A DNA stretch of 64,000 bases from Leclercia adecarboxylata (GTDB taxonomy: Bacteria > Pseudomonadota > Gammaproteobacteria > Enterobacterales > Enterobacteriaceae). The number at the start of each line of letters is the position of its first letter. The stretch's first letter is position 1. The position numbers and the translations under genes were made by a program. Below the pieces are notes generated by a model. It ran no database searches, was not told the DNA's origin, and saw nothing but the letters and a program-made list of their open reading frames with translations. The stretch is taken from NCBI RefSeq assembly GCF_006874705.1, contig NZ_CP035382.1, positions 4,278,001-4,342,000 of the forward strand, written 5' to 3'. Positions 9,023 to 17,952 of this stretch are shown piece after piece.

Positions 9023-9077
9023 TGGAGCACCTCAAAAACACCATCATACACTAAATCAGTAAGTTGGCAGCATCACC

Positions 9078-9645
9078 CCTTTGTCAGGGATTAGAAGAGT
9101 ATGAAGCCAGTGCATTTACTGATGCTATTGGCTGGACAACAACGTACGGATTAGAACCCGTAGAATTGGTAACAGTTGGTCTACGAAAAAAAGTTAAATG
9201 TGCCTGGAATTTCACTATCGAACCAGAATATCAACTGGATGAAATTGATGGTGATAGCTTTGATGCCATTGCCATTCCTGGGGGGATGAGCCGGGCTGGT
9301 TTTTACGAGGATGCATTTGATGAGCGACTGGTCAGCCTTATTCGAAAATTTAATAACCAAAACAAAATTATCGCTTCTGTCTGTGTTGGCGCTTTAGCAA
9401 TAGCAAAAAGCGGTGCTCTTCACGGTAGAATGGGTACGACGTATCATCTGAGCAGTAAACGTCAAACACAGTTATCAGATATGGGTGTCAATGTTATTCA
9501 ACGCCCAATTGTAGTGGACGCAAATATCATTACATCGCAAAGTCCTGCAACAGCGATTAATGTCGCATTTACTTTAATAGAAAAACTTACGTCCAGAGCT
9601 AACGTAGAAAAAATTAAAGAAGGAATGGGTTTTCCCCTCCTTTAA
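9078..9645 (+). pseudogene. DJ-1/PfpI-family protein, N-terminus removed by IS1
   Basis: The open frame continues from IS1 into a DJ-1/PfpI-like protein. The retained part starts at the end of strand 1 (CQGLEEYEA), and keeps the IAIPGGMS loop and the nucleophile elbow SVCVGA with the catalytic cysteine. The first eight or so residues, the native start and the promoter are missing. A TTG inside IS1 could act as a start, but no ribosome site is visible. The 3' end at 9645 lies directly against an IS remnant. Family members are amidases, chaperones or glyoxalases; the specific role is unknown. Confidence 0.8.
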
Positions 9646-9648
9646 TCC

Positions 9649-11016
9649 CTACGTCTTTTGAGTATTAGATCCAAATATTTCATCAGAACGACTCTGTAAA
9701 ACCTTCAAAACTTCCAGCATATCGTCGCCGTTCAGTGACCGCTGGGATTTCTTTTCAGTTGGTTTCCTGCGACGCCGTGAAGGCCCATCGCCAGCAGGTA
9801 TTGCCTGAGAACGATTATTGTCGCGTTTGTCCTGAACCAGTTTAATATATTCTAGTGTACGACCGAGACGCTTGTTGTCCACGATAGCTCCCTGGTCGAT
9901 TTCCGACAGGCGATCATAAGTGGAGTAGGGAAGTGTAACACCGTTAAGCCTGAGTTCTTTTCGGCCATCCAGATAGTGCCAGACCTCTATGTATTTCCAG
10001 ATGGCTTTGCGACTAATTTCACTGTCTTCAATAAGATAGAGCACTTTGTCATACTGAACCGTCAGAGATTTTGAAACGCGGCGCGGTTCCCGCCATGTGA
10101 AAAAGGCAGCCAGATCATCATCATGTTCGAGTGGCCGATGCACATCAAAGTCATGTCGGGGAACTTTGGCAAAGCGCCGGTTATAATCGTCCATAAACTC
10201 ATCAGCATACTCATTGGCAGCGTCAACAGAAGAAATTCCCCTGAGCCGGAGTTCTTTTACCAGTCGGTCCTGAAGCGTCAGATGAGCGCGTTCCACGCGG
10301 CCTTTGGCAGAGCTGGTATTCGCGCAGATAGTCTGGATATTCAGTTCATGCATCGCACGCCCAAACTGGGTATAGCCATCGCCACCAGTGGCATTTTTGT
10401 TGTTTATTCTGAATACACTGGCTTTGTCGCTGTATAACGCCAGCGGTTTACCATGCTTTTCCAGGTAGCCTCGTGTGGCCTCAAAATAGGTGAATGTTGA
10501 TTCCGATTTTACAAAGCGGAGCTGCATCAGTCGGCTCGTTGCATCATCAACGTAAACCAGCGCGGTACAGGCTGGAGCACGGTTCTCGAACCAGTGGTGG
10601 TCACAGCCATCTATCTGTATCAGTTCGCCACAACAGGCCCGGCGATAGCGTGGCTGCTGAATTTTTGGCGCACGTTGCTTACGGGGGACCCAGAGACCGG
10701 CTTTAACCATGAGCGACCGGACAGTTTCTTTGGACAGGTGGACATCGTGCAGTTCTGCAAGCTTTTCACACGCCAGCGTCGGCCCAAAGTCGGTATAGCG
10801 CTCACGTATAATACTGAGTGCATACAGGGCAAGACCATCAGGCAACTGATTATTGCTGGGTCTCCCGCGACGACGATTAGCCATACCCAGTGGGCCAGAT
10901 TCACGGATAAGCGCCAGCAGACGCTGGTTATCTTTATCCCGCGCGGAGACCGGGTTATGCAGCCACGCATAAAACCCGGCCCGGGCAACGCACAACACCC
11001 GACACATCGTCATCAC
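9649..11016 (-). CDS. Chimeric transposase: IS3 OrfB head, ISNCY-type body
   Basis: The first 40 residues (MMTMCRVL...LLALIRES) are a typical IS3-family OrfB start. From about residue 41 (GPLGMANRRRG) onwards the protein is an ISNCY-type transposase, with RERYTDFGPTLA, then D in IQIDGCDHHW, D in LYSDKASV, and E in KGRVERAHL. The join is in frame near 10,897. The ISNCY part has lost its own N-terminal HTH, replaced by the IS3 segment. The stop at 9649 abuts the DJ-1 remnant with no room for a normal ISNCY terminus, so the element is probably dead, although the frame is open for 455 codons. Confidence 0.8.
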   Translation of the reverse strand: MMTMCRVLCVARAGFYAWLHNPVSARDKDNQRLLALIRESGPLGMANRRRGRPSNNQLPDGLALYALSIIRERYTDFGPTLACEKLAELHDVHLSKETVRSLMVKAGLWVPRKQRAPKIQQPRYRRACCGELIQIDGCDHHWFENRAPACTALVYVDDATSRLMQLRFVKSESTFTYFEATRGYLEKHGKPLALYSDKASVFRINNKNATGGDGYTQFGRAMHELNIQTICANTSSAKGRVERAHLTLQDRLVKELRLRGISSVDAANEYADEFMDDYNRRFAKVPRHDFDVHRPLEHDDDLAAFFTWREPRRVSKSLTVQYDKVLYLIEDSEISRKAIWKYIEVWHYLDGRKELRLNGVTLPYSTYDRLSEIDQGAIVDNKRLGRTLEYIKLVQDKRDNNRSQAIPAGDGPSRRRRKPTEKKSQRSLNGDDMLEVLKVLQSRSDEIFGSNTQKT

Positions 11017-11398
11017 ACCCCATACAGTGCGGTGCTCATTGATAAAGCGGTACTTCAGTCGGGCTCCCTTGCAAAGTACCGCGCGGCCTTTTTCAGAATA
11101 TCCCGTTCTTCCTCAGTGCGCTTCAGTTGGGCCCTGAGCTTCAGGATCTCGCTTTTCGCTTCCAGTAAATCACGGGCATGCTGTTCGCTGTTATCGGGTT
11201 TAATTGCCCGTAACCACTTATAGAGACTGTGTGCGGAAACGCCCAGCCGGTCAGAAACTTCGGCCACGGAATAACCGCGTTCCGTTATCTGACGGACGGC
11301 TTCTTCCTTAAATTCAGGTGTAAATCGTGGTGTGCCCATACGCTCCTCCTATGCTCAAACTATAGGGCAGGATCGTCTACCGGGGTGGGGTCAGTCCA
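10897..11398 (-). mobile_element. IS3-family element, 5' remnant
   Basis: Contains the promoter-proximal end, complete orfA and the first 40 codons of orfB. The outer end is probably at TCAGTCCA (11391-11398), preceded by the GGGGTGGGG run; IS3-family tips carry TGA/TCA. Its other half has been replaced by the ISNCY-type sequence. Confidence 0.7.
11055..11339 (-). CDS. IS3-family OrfA (HTH subunit)
   Basis: A 94-residue OrfA with an HTH (FTPEFKEEAVRQ, GYSVAEVSDRLGVS, SLYKWLRA) and a C-terminal leucine zipper region. In complete IS3 elements it is joined to OrfB by a -1 frameshift. Here the OrfB frame begins just downstream but changes into an ISNCY-type protein. Confidence 0.92.
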   Translation of the reverse strand: MGTPRFTPEFKEEAVRQITERGYSVAEVSDRLGVSAHSLYKWLRAIKPDNSEQHARDLLEAKSEILKLRAQLKRTEEERDILKKAARYFAREPD

Positions 11399-11458
11399 TA
11401 TCTGGCTGAAAAGTGTCTAGATTATCCGTGGCGATTCAGCACTATTCCGCGCAGCTAT

Positions 11459-11767
11459 TTAGTAAATTTTGGCCAAAAGGTAATTCTCAACGGCCAGATG
11501 CCCCGCTAACCTGGCGTATAAATCGAGTAATCGTTTAAATAGAATTTCATTATGCTCCTGGCGCACAGTTGGTTCTGATGAAATCATTAAATTGACAGCC
11601 GCAATCACATCGTCCAACTCCTTTCTGTATACATATGGCACAATAATATCATTCATCTCTTCGCGTATGACGCTATAATCGCAGACATTATTGTTTAAGC
11701 TATTATTTAACCATATCGCAAAGATCAATGAATCCAGTTTTTCTTTCGCTTGTCGATACTCTCTCAT
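11459..11767 (-). CDS. Small helical protein of unknown function, fimbrial locus
   Basis: A 102-residue, predicted largely helical, soluble protein without signal peptide or membrane segment. The ATG at 11767 follows GGAGG at good spacing, which excludes an upstream start ten codons earlier. It lies downstream of the frameshifted LuxR-type gene and may be co-transcribed with it. I recognise no family; a role in regulating the fimbriae is only suggested by position. Confidence 0.65.
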   Translation of the reverse strand: MREYRQAKEKLDSLIFAIWLNNSLNNNVCDYSVIREEMNDIIVPYVYRKELDDVIAAVNLMISSEPTVRQEHNEILFKRLLDLYARLAGHLAVENYLLAKIY

Positions 11768-11848
11768 CACGACCTCCGCCAGGTTTGCACAAAACAAAAC
11801 ACCTTATATTACTTACCAGTTCAACATTATTTTTAATGCTGAACTTAC

Positions 11849-12400
11849 TCAGAAGCCTGCTCTGTCATAGTAAACCTGCTTAATATCTTTGTTATAAGCA
11901 CTGGCTATATCTTTTAGCTTCAGTCCCGCCAGGATAAAAGATATTAACAACGCATCTTTTTTAGATATTTCGACAAACCTTGATGCCGCCGCATAGATGA
12001 TATCCACCGCAGATACCGGCATCCGCCTTTGCATCAAAGCTGAGCATACGCCTGAGAATCCCACATTCAATTGCGCCCCAAGAATTTCCAGATAAGATGC
12101 TTCCAGTTCGTTGAATCGGTACCCACCGGTTGAATAGACAACCACGCTAATAAGTGGGAAGTGTATTTTTATATAGAGTGCTGACTGAAGGACGGCTATG
12201 TTACTCCATGGATAATCGATAACGAGACATCGCAAATAATACTTTTCTGATGCTGCCATCACGTTACTAACGATAGCCTTAGGATCTTCAAACGAACAAT
12301 ATAAAATTTTTTCAGTGCATGTTGTCCTGCACTTCACCCTCGAAAAGTAACTATCAAACCCCAGATCAAAATATCCAGAACCAGAAATAACCAATAACAT
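11849..12400 (-). pseudogene. LuxR-type fimbrial regulator, frameshifted in its HTH
   Basis: The open frame ends after 183 codons in the middle of a LuxR-type HTH (LAGLKLKDIASAY, IKQVYYDRA). Immediately after the stop, another frame continues the expected motif (RLLSKFSIKNNVELVSNI). Restoring one base near 11,858-11,861 joins the two. The N-terminus (MLLVISGSGYFDLGFDSYFS) is related to the regulator on the other side of the fimbrial operon (MLITLSNSYYFNFALSSYFS), so the two are paralogues. They are similar in kind to the LuxR-like FimY/FimW regulators of Salmonella type 1 fimbriae, though I cannot show orthology. The shortened protein should not bind DNA normally. Confidence 0.75.
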
Positions 12401-12686
12401 TATTCACTCCCTATGTAATATCACCACACCCAATCATGCGAATAATAATATGTCCAGACACTATAAAAAATCATACCCCATCGTTTCTTTTTACCAGGAT
12501 GAGATACAGGGCTGAGCTTATCTCTAATACAAAATCAGTAACGTTCACATCGGCGTAAAAACCGCTATTGAAGAACCTATTCGCTTATCGCAAATGGTGA
12601 GCCTCAATAATACTTACTGTTCGCAGGTGTATTTCATTGTTAAATGACTTATCCTGTTCTGAGCGTGTCAGCGACGGCGCCACTTC

Positions 12687-13706
12687 TTAATTATAGGTAA
12701 CCACAAACGTCGCACTCGCATTCGCCTGACCGGCGGTAACCGTCGATTCAGTCTGAATGTATCTTGCCTGATACTGGAAACTGTAGGCCGACTCACTACC
12801 TTTACTTCCCGACCAGATTGTCGCAGGTTCATTCAACACTATCGGGACGCTATTTTTTAATACCTGGACTCCAACCCCGGTCGCGGAACTATCATCACCA
12901 CTATCATCTATTTTTATAATACCGTTTGCCGCGTGATTACTATCAGCCGTTGCATTAAATTGCATAAAGATGTTACCAACATTCTCGCAGGTGGTAAGAT
13001 CTATATTGAACGGTACCATATTGGTGGTACTCCCAGGCCCCATAAATACGGACCTATTGTGTCTTCCCAAATTAACTTTAATATCAGCGTTACTGATTTT
13101 GCAGGTTGGGGACTTTACCGTAATGCACAATCCTTTTACACTAAACTTTAAGGCGTTGACCCCCTCAAGATAAATATCACCGAGATAATCATTCAGGCAA
13201 TACTGGCCTGGAGGTGGTAAACCGCTGGTATCAGGAATGCGCCAAAAATAAATAGTGGGTTTTTTGCTTTCTGAATTAAAATACCTGCCCCCAGAAAAGG
13301 GGCGTGCTGTTGGATAAGGCATAAAAAGGGAATCGAAATCAATACCATCCTGTTCACCCATTTGAAAACTGTAACCAATCCCCGGTAGACGATCGATACT
13401 GTAAACATATCCTGGCTTGCTTTGATAAGCCGGTCCAACGGGAGCGCCACCAATACTATTGTAGCCACTCGGTTCTGAACCACTACAAGTTATATTCCAT
13501 TCCGTATTATTGGTCAGAGTCATGCCGCCATAGGTGAATAATAAATCTCCAGGCTGGCGATTAAGCACATCTACTGTAAAATATTTATTACCCAGATTGA
13601 CGCTATATTCAATTGTTTTACCACTGGTCATCACGCATGCAAGTATTGTGGGGATATATCCTAGATACAGGAAAACAGATAACCCTAGTATCATTTCTCT
13701 TTTCAT
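12687..13706 (-). CDS. Fimbrial tip adhesin (two-domain)
   Basis: A 339-residue secreted protein with a signal peptide (about 1-23, ending ACVM). It has an N-terminal lectin-like domain with paired cysteines and a C-terminal pilin domain (from about 195) ending ATFVVTYN, the donor-strand and chaperone-recognition strand. This is the FimH plan, but the receptor-binding domain is not close to FimH. The ATG at 13706 has AAGGAAG upstream. It is the last structural gene of the pilin-chaperone-usher-adhesin operon, 20 bp after the usher. The ligand cannot be predicted. Confidence 0.85.
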   Translation of the reverse strand: MKREMILGLSVFLYLGYIPTILACVMTSGKTIEYSVNLGNKYFTVDVLNRQPGDLLFTYGGMTLTNNTEWNITCSGSEPSGYNSIGGAPVGPAYQSKPGYVYSIDRLPGIGYSFQMGEQDGIDFDSLFMPYPTARPFSGGRYFNSESKKPTIYFWRIPDTSGLPPPGQYCLNDYLGDIYLEGVNALKFSVKGLCITVKSPTCKISNADIKVNLGRHNRSVFMGPGSTTNMVPFNIDLTTCENVGNIFMQFNATADSNHAANGIIKIDDSGDDSSATGVGVQVLKNSVPIVLNEPATIWSGSKGSESAYSFQYQARYIQTESTVTAGQANASATFVVTYN

Positions 13707-13726
13707 TTTTTGTCTTCCTTAATCAT

Positions 13727-16123
13727 CTATTTGCAAAGGTTTCGGCTGGTCTGTTGATTAACGGAATACGCAAGCTGGCAACGCTGAACACTATTGTCGC
13801 CCCAGACCACATGTAAAACCCCCTTGATGTCCGGGACTCTGGCATATAGCAGCCCTCCTTGTCCCACGGCCCCGATGGCTATTTCTTTGCTGTCAAAGAC
13901 CTCAGCACCCAATGGCGGCGTATTACCATCACTGAGCGTGACATTGGCAAACCATGGGTAGCCAGTACGGGTCGCAAATTTTACCTTCACGGCCGCGCCT
14001 GAGTCAGGAACGACGACCGTGCTACTTGATACGATCTCAACTTGATCGCTAATTCCTTGCGGATCGAGATCCAGCCAGTTTTCTGTAAATGGGTTCAGAT
14101 AAGGGATAATGGTGTAACCACGATTATCCACTGGACGTCCAATACGGTTGGCCACCGTTGCACCGGCAGCCTTAGGGGCCTGTACAATGGCGAATGTTTC
14201 ACCAATATCAGGTGTCGCAATCACCCCTCCTTCATGCGCAACTAACGCGCCGGAAGTCCCAAGGGAGTACTGCTGTTGATTCTTGCCGGCGCTGGCGCTC
14301 GCATTCAGATAGGCATAATGAGTTCGGTAACTACCGTTTGCTCCAATGGAACTCTCATGGCCCCCTTCCTTTGGCATATCGTAACTTGTCGTCAGGCCAT
14401 AGCTGAGTTCGTTCTTTTCACCCCGACTCCCAGTATAAGTCGCTTGTAACTGGTTGCCGTTATTCTTGTCATAATTGAAACGAGTATGAATATTGCCATT
14501 ACCGCTAATAGGTATAGAGAAAGAAATTCCGACTATTTGGTTATTTTTATGGTTAGCATCCTGACTTTTCTGTGCATAGATATAGTAGCCCAGGCGTTTA
14601 TAATTATTCGAATATCCTAGCTGATAGGAGTGATAGGTACCATGCTTCCAGTTTTCACTCCATATGCCATAAAATGACAAGCTACCGCCGCCGATTTGTT
14701 GCGATAGATTGGCTGTATACTTTGTCATTTCGCGGTAAGTATAGTTGTCATGGTTATTAGCCGATGCCGCATCACGAATTGAAATATACCTTGCATCGTT
14801 ACTGTGACTCATTGATAAGGTAACTCGGGTATCACTGGTCAATGATTTTGTTGCCGAAACGCGCCAGCGATACCCATCCAGCCAGTCATTTTCAACAGTT
14901 TTCCAGGAGGAACGCGAAACATCGACAGCCAGTGCTCCCCAGTAAGTATTTAATGCACTACCGACAAGAGTGGAGTAATACCCATCGGTTCCATTTACCC
15001 CCATATAGCCGCTAATATAGTCATTAAAACCATACTGCAGAGTTAATTCTCCGAATCCCGGACGGTTTGAGATATAGCTGTCATCCAGATATCCCATCGA
15101 CAAATCGTAATACAGCGCCTCCTTACGAACCAGGCCAGGTATGGAAGCATAAGGCACAGTAAACGTGTCCTGGCTGCCATCGGCCTCATGAATCGTCACG
15201 ATCAGGTCGCCACCTGAATTCGTTGGATAAAGGTCCGCAAAGGAGAATTTACCTGGCGGAACGGTGGCCTCATAGAGTAAGGAACCATTTTGAGTGACGG
15301 TGACGCGCGCGTTTGTCCTGGCGATTCCCGTTACCGTGGGTGCAAAACCACGTCGTGACCCTGGCAGCATCCGTTTGTCAGTCGCAACCCTGGCGCCCAC
15401 GAAGCTGACGCTGTCGAAGAAGGTGCCATCTGTCCATCCCTGCCCGAGCCTAAGGGTTGAGCTCAAATCGAAAAGGCTTTTCTCGGCGTATGTCGAAATA
15501 TTATCCCACTGAGTATCGTTATCATTTGCCTGATAACTAGACTGGTGGTAAAAGCGCCAGCCGTAAGCGCGAAAACTACCATCAAGCCCGACATAACTGT
15601 AATTATGACTATCGCCATGATTGATGCTCTGATAACTATTCGCCTGATAACGTAATACTGCTGCTGGAACACCAACATCGATACTCTCAGGATTAATCTC
15701 GCCTCGATACTTCGGTTTTTGTAACGCCTGCGGGATGGTTAAATTTAACGCATTCTCCCCGACGTCATAATGCCATGAAATGCCAGCATTGATCTGCGAT
15801 AACTGGAGACATGAAGCCTTTTCTGGCCACGTTTTATCTTTAAGCCTCATCACTCTAAATAATACTGGTGTTATGCAGGGCTCAATTTTTTCTCCCACCT
15901 TCTGTAGCTCGAATTCAACTTCGCTCGCATACGAACCATTTAAGTAAAGCTTACTGCGATACTTCCCGACATTCATCGGATTACCATACTTAAATTTCTG
16001 GAGATCGATATGTGTCGCGTTATGCAAATGCGCACTATTGAAATTAAATGCGTCTTCTGACCATGCAACACCCCATGGTATTATTATTATTATTAACCCA
16101 GCATTGATCTCCATGAATTTCAT
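13727..16123 (-). CDS. Fimbrial outer membrane usher
   Basis: A FimD/PapC-type usher of 798 residues, slightly short for the family. After a signal peptide come the N-terminal chaperone-binding domain (FNFNSAHLHN, then GNPMNVGKYRSKLYLNG), the 24-strand beta-barrel with plug, and C-terminal domains carrying GSRRGFAPTVTGIARTNA and PYLNPFTENWLDLDPQGISD-type motifs. The terminal cysteine pair (about residues 784 and 797) is present. ATG 16123 or ATG 16114 could be used; neither has a strong ribosome site. It lies 10 bp after the chaperone stop. Confidence 0.93.
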   Translation of the reverse strand: MKFMEINAGLIIIIIPWGVAWSEDAFNFNSAHLHNATHIDLQKFKYGNPMNVGKYRSKLYLNGSYASEVEFELQKVGEKIEPCITPVLFRVMRLKDKTWPEKASCLQLSQINAGISWHYDVGENALNLTIPQALQKPKYRGEINPESIDVGVPAAVLRYQANSYQSINHGDSHNYSYVGLDGSFRAYGWRFYHQSSYQANDNDTQWDNISTYAEKSLFDLSSTLRLGQGWTDGTFFDSVSFVGARVATDKRMLPGSRRGFAPTVTGIARTNARVTVTQNGSLLYEATVPPGKFSFADLYPTNSGGDLIVTIHEADGSQDTFTVPYASIPGLVRKEALYYDLSMGYLDDSYISNRPGFGELTLQYGFNDYISGYMGVNGTDGYYSTLVGSALNTYWGALAVDVSRSSWKTVENDWLDGYRWRVSATKSLTSDTRVTLSMSHSNDARYISIRDAASANNHDNYTYREMTKYTANLSQQIGGGSLSFYGIWSENWKHGTYHSYQLGYSNNYKRLGYYIYAQKSQDANHKNNQIVGISFSIPISGNGNIHTRFNYDKNNGNQLQATYTGSRGEKNELSYGLTTSYDMPKEGGHESSIGANGSYRTHYAYLNASASAGKNQQQYSLGTSGALVAHEGGVIATPDIGETFAIVQAPKAAGATVANRIGRPVDNRGYTIIPYLNPFTENWLDLDPQGISDQVEIVSSSTVVVPDSGAAVKVKFATRTGYPWFANVTLSDGNTPPLGAEVFDSKEIAIGAVGQGGLLYARVPDIKGVLHVVWGDNSVQRCQLAYSVNQQTSRNLCK

Positions 16124-16133
16124 AATAATGTCT

Positions 16134-16829
16134 TTACTGAGGATAATTATGAGTCACAACAGCACCATAATCATTGATGGTAGTGAAGCTGAACTTACCT
16201 GGCATGGCTTTCAGTGTATGCTCTTTATTATTTATGCTCATCGTTGAAAATGGCGCCACCATACCAGCAGGTTGTTTATTCCCATTAATCGTGATGCTAT
16301 CAATGGTGATGTACCATGGAGATGGGTTATTCACAAAGAGTGTGTTATTATCATTGTGAAATTCCCAGGTTAAAGATTTGGCAGCCTCGCTGACATTTCC
16401 CTTTAATGTTATCGGACGATAAAATAACTTAATACGTGAACGAATCGATAACTGTAAATAGTTGCTACCTTGACTGTTTTTAGGCTCTGGCGGTATATCC
16501 AACATGTTAAACCAGTACAATGACTCACGATCTTGTGGAAGCGCGGCGCCGCTAAAAACCAGACGATAGGTCTGTCCTTTTCCTGGTTCAACACGAATAA
16601 TCGGCGGCAGAACCACAAAAGGCGCCATGTCTTTGCCTGTATTATTTTGTATTGTGCCACCATCAACCCATACTTGCGTCAGTGACGGCATATCCCCTGA
16701 ATTAGTGACTCTGACTGATACCTCTTTCCGGTCAGATGGAAAGATCACTCTGGTCCCATCAATGACAATATTTGCATTCGCGAAAGGTATATATACGAAT
16801 AAAAGAAACGTAAAAAAGTAACGAGTCAT
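16134..16829 (-). CDS. Periplasmic fimbrial chaperone (PapD-like)
   Basis: A 231-residue protein with a signal peptide (about 1-19) and two Ig-like domains. The N-domain has TRVIFPSDRKEVSVRVTN, and the G1-strand region has RESLYWFNMLDIPP with a short F1-G1 loop, so the chaperone is FGS type. The basic cleft residues are R (TRVIF) and K (RIKLFYRP). A strong GGGAGG site precedes the ATG. It donates a strand to pilins and delivers them to the adjacent usher. Confidence 0.94.
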   Translation of the reverse strand: MTRYFFTFLLFVYIPFANANIVIDGTRVIFPSDRKEVSVRVTNSGDMPSLTQVWVDGGTIQNNTGKDMAPFVVLPPIIRVEPGKGQTYRLVFSGAALPQDRESLYWFNMLDIPPEPKNSQGSNYLQLSIRSRIKLFYRPITLKGNVSEAAKSLTWEFHNDNNTLFVNNPSPWYITIDSITINGNKQPAGMVAPFSTMSINNKEHTLKAMPGKFSFTTINDYGAVVTHNYPQ

Positions 16830-16887
16830 ATTTCAACACCTCCCTGTTCTCTGAGCAGGCAGCCCCTGCCGGAGCTGCCTTAACGTC

Positions 16888-17457
16888 TTACGGATAAACG
16901 ATAGTGAAGTTCACGTAGGAACTCACTTTCCCAGCCTCAGCGGCATTTGTCGCAAAGTAACGTGCATAGAAAGGCAGTGTCGCAGAACCATCGACAGGCG
17001 TCACGACCGTTGAGTTACCACCCGTGACTTTTCCGGTCGTTGGATCAATGGTTTGGTTTGCAAGGTCAATTACACCATGATTATTATTCAGTAGCTCGAT
17101 ATCAACATTATCCGCGCCATTATCAGAGCCACCAGCAGGAATGGTATTTTTTAGTCGCCCCTCCGTTGAGACATATTCATTCGGTTCAAAATAGACCGAA
17201 ACATCTGAAGCACTTGCACAATTTTCAAGACCAATAGTGAAAGGTGTTGTCCCCGCAGTTTGATTCGCGGCAGACAATGCAGACACCTGAACAGTGGGTA
17301 GTGTGACAATTTTATCTTTATCACCGCTGATGACAGTACAGGTATTAGTAATAATTTCACCATTGAAGGTCACTTTTCCATCAGCAGCCAGCGCCACTGT
17401 TGGGGCAAAGATCATTACTGCCGCTGCTGAGGCCATTCCTTTGATGAACATGTTCAT
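16888..17457 (-). CDS. Major fimbrial subunit (type 1 pilin family)
   Basis: A 189-residue pilin with a signal peptide ending VALA, mature start ADGKVTFNGEIITNTCTV, a second Cys in GLENCASASDV, and a C-terminus ending VNFTIVYP for chaperone recognition. ATG 17457 has AAGGGG six bases upstream; nine extra codons in the frame are unlikely leader. It is the first gene of the operon, with an AT-rich promoter region upstream. Confidence 0.93.
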   Translation of the reverse strand: MNMFIKGMASAAAVMIFAPTVALAADGKVTFNGEIITNTCTVISGDKDKIVTLPTVQVSALSAANQTAGTTPFTIGLENCASASDVSVYFEPNEYVSTEGRLKNTIPAGGSDNGADNVDIELLNNNHGVIDLANQTIDPTTGKVTGGNSTVVTPVDGSATLPFYARYFATNAAEAGKVSSYVNFTIVYP

Positions 17458-17952
17458 AAATAACCCCTTATCTGTAATTTTCAATAAATTTACGTAACAC
17501 TCATCATCAAGTCACTTAAAAAACACAGCGAGATCCTCGAGGCATCACATTAAAATATTGAAATACGTAATTTTCATTACCTATGATCCATTTTGGAATA
17601 TGCTATGCAATTGCATTTTAACATTGTCTCTGGCATTTATTCAAGGCTAAAAAGTAAGACATGTAACGATAAAATTTAAATAATCCTAAATGCTTGTATT
17701 TAAAAAATAGACAATAGGCAGTTTTCATCATGAAAAACAATAGGTTATTATTAAGATTGCTATTGCAGCTAAAAATTTAAAAATGAGATACTGCACACTA
17801 ATTATAATTAGCTACATTCTCATCCCCCAATCTACGCCGTCAAATTTTACTAAAAAGGGGATGTAATATTCACACTCAGTACTTACGGTGACCTACATCA
17901 ATCGTTATTTCATTGCAGCATAGATGTGCATAATGCATAAAAGGAGTGAATC
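17458..17952. promoter_or_regulatory. AT-rich divergent regulatory region of the fimbrial operon
   Basis: About 495 bp between the pilin gene and the divergent LuxR-type gene, very AT-rich, with many A/T tracts that would suit H-NS binding. No coding frame is convincing. No inverted repeats of the fim-switch type with an adjacent recombinase were seen, so control is more likely through the two flanking regulators. Exact promoters were not assigned. Confidence 0.55.

Larger units (their letters stand above)
8310..9077 (-). mobile_element. IS1, complete copy 2 (inverted twin of copy 1)
   Basis: A 768-bp element, minus orientation, bounded by GGTAATGACTC at 8310 and CATCACC at 9077. It shares the variant right end and the LERLMSL codon with copy 1 and so looks like its recent duplicate. 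Flanking 9-mers (8301-8309, 9078-9086) do not match. Confidence 0.97.

Noticed and set aside
17458..17952. Possible invertible fim switch upstream of the pilin gene
   Set aside because: No flanking inverted repeats and no FimB/FimE-type recombinase in the locus.
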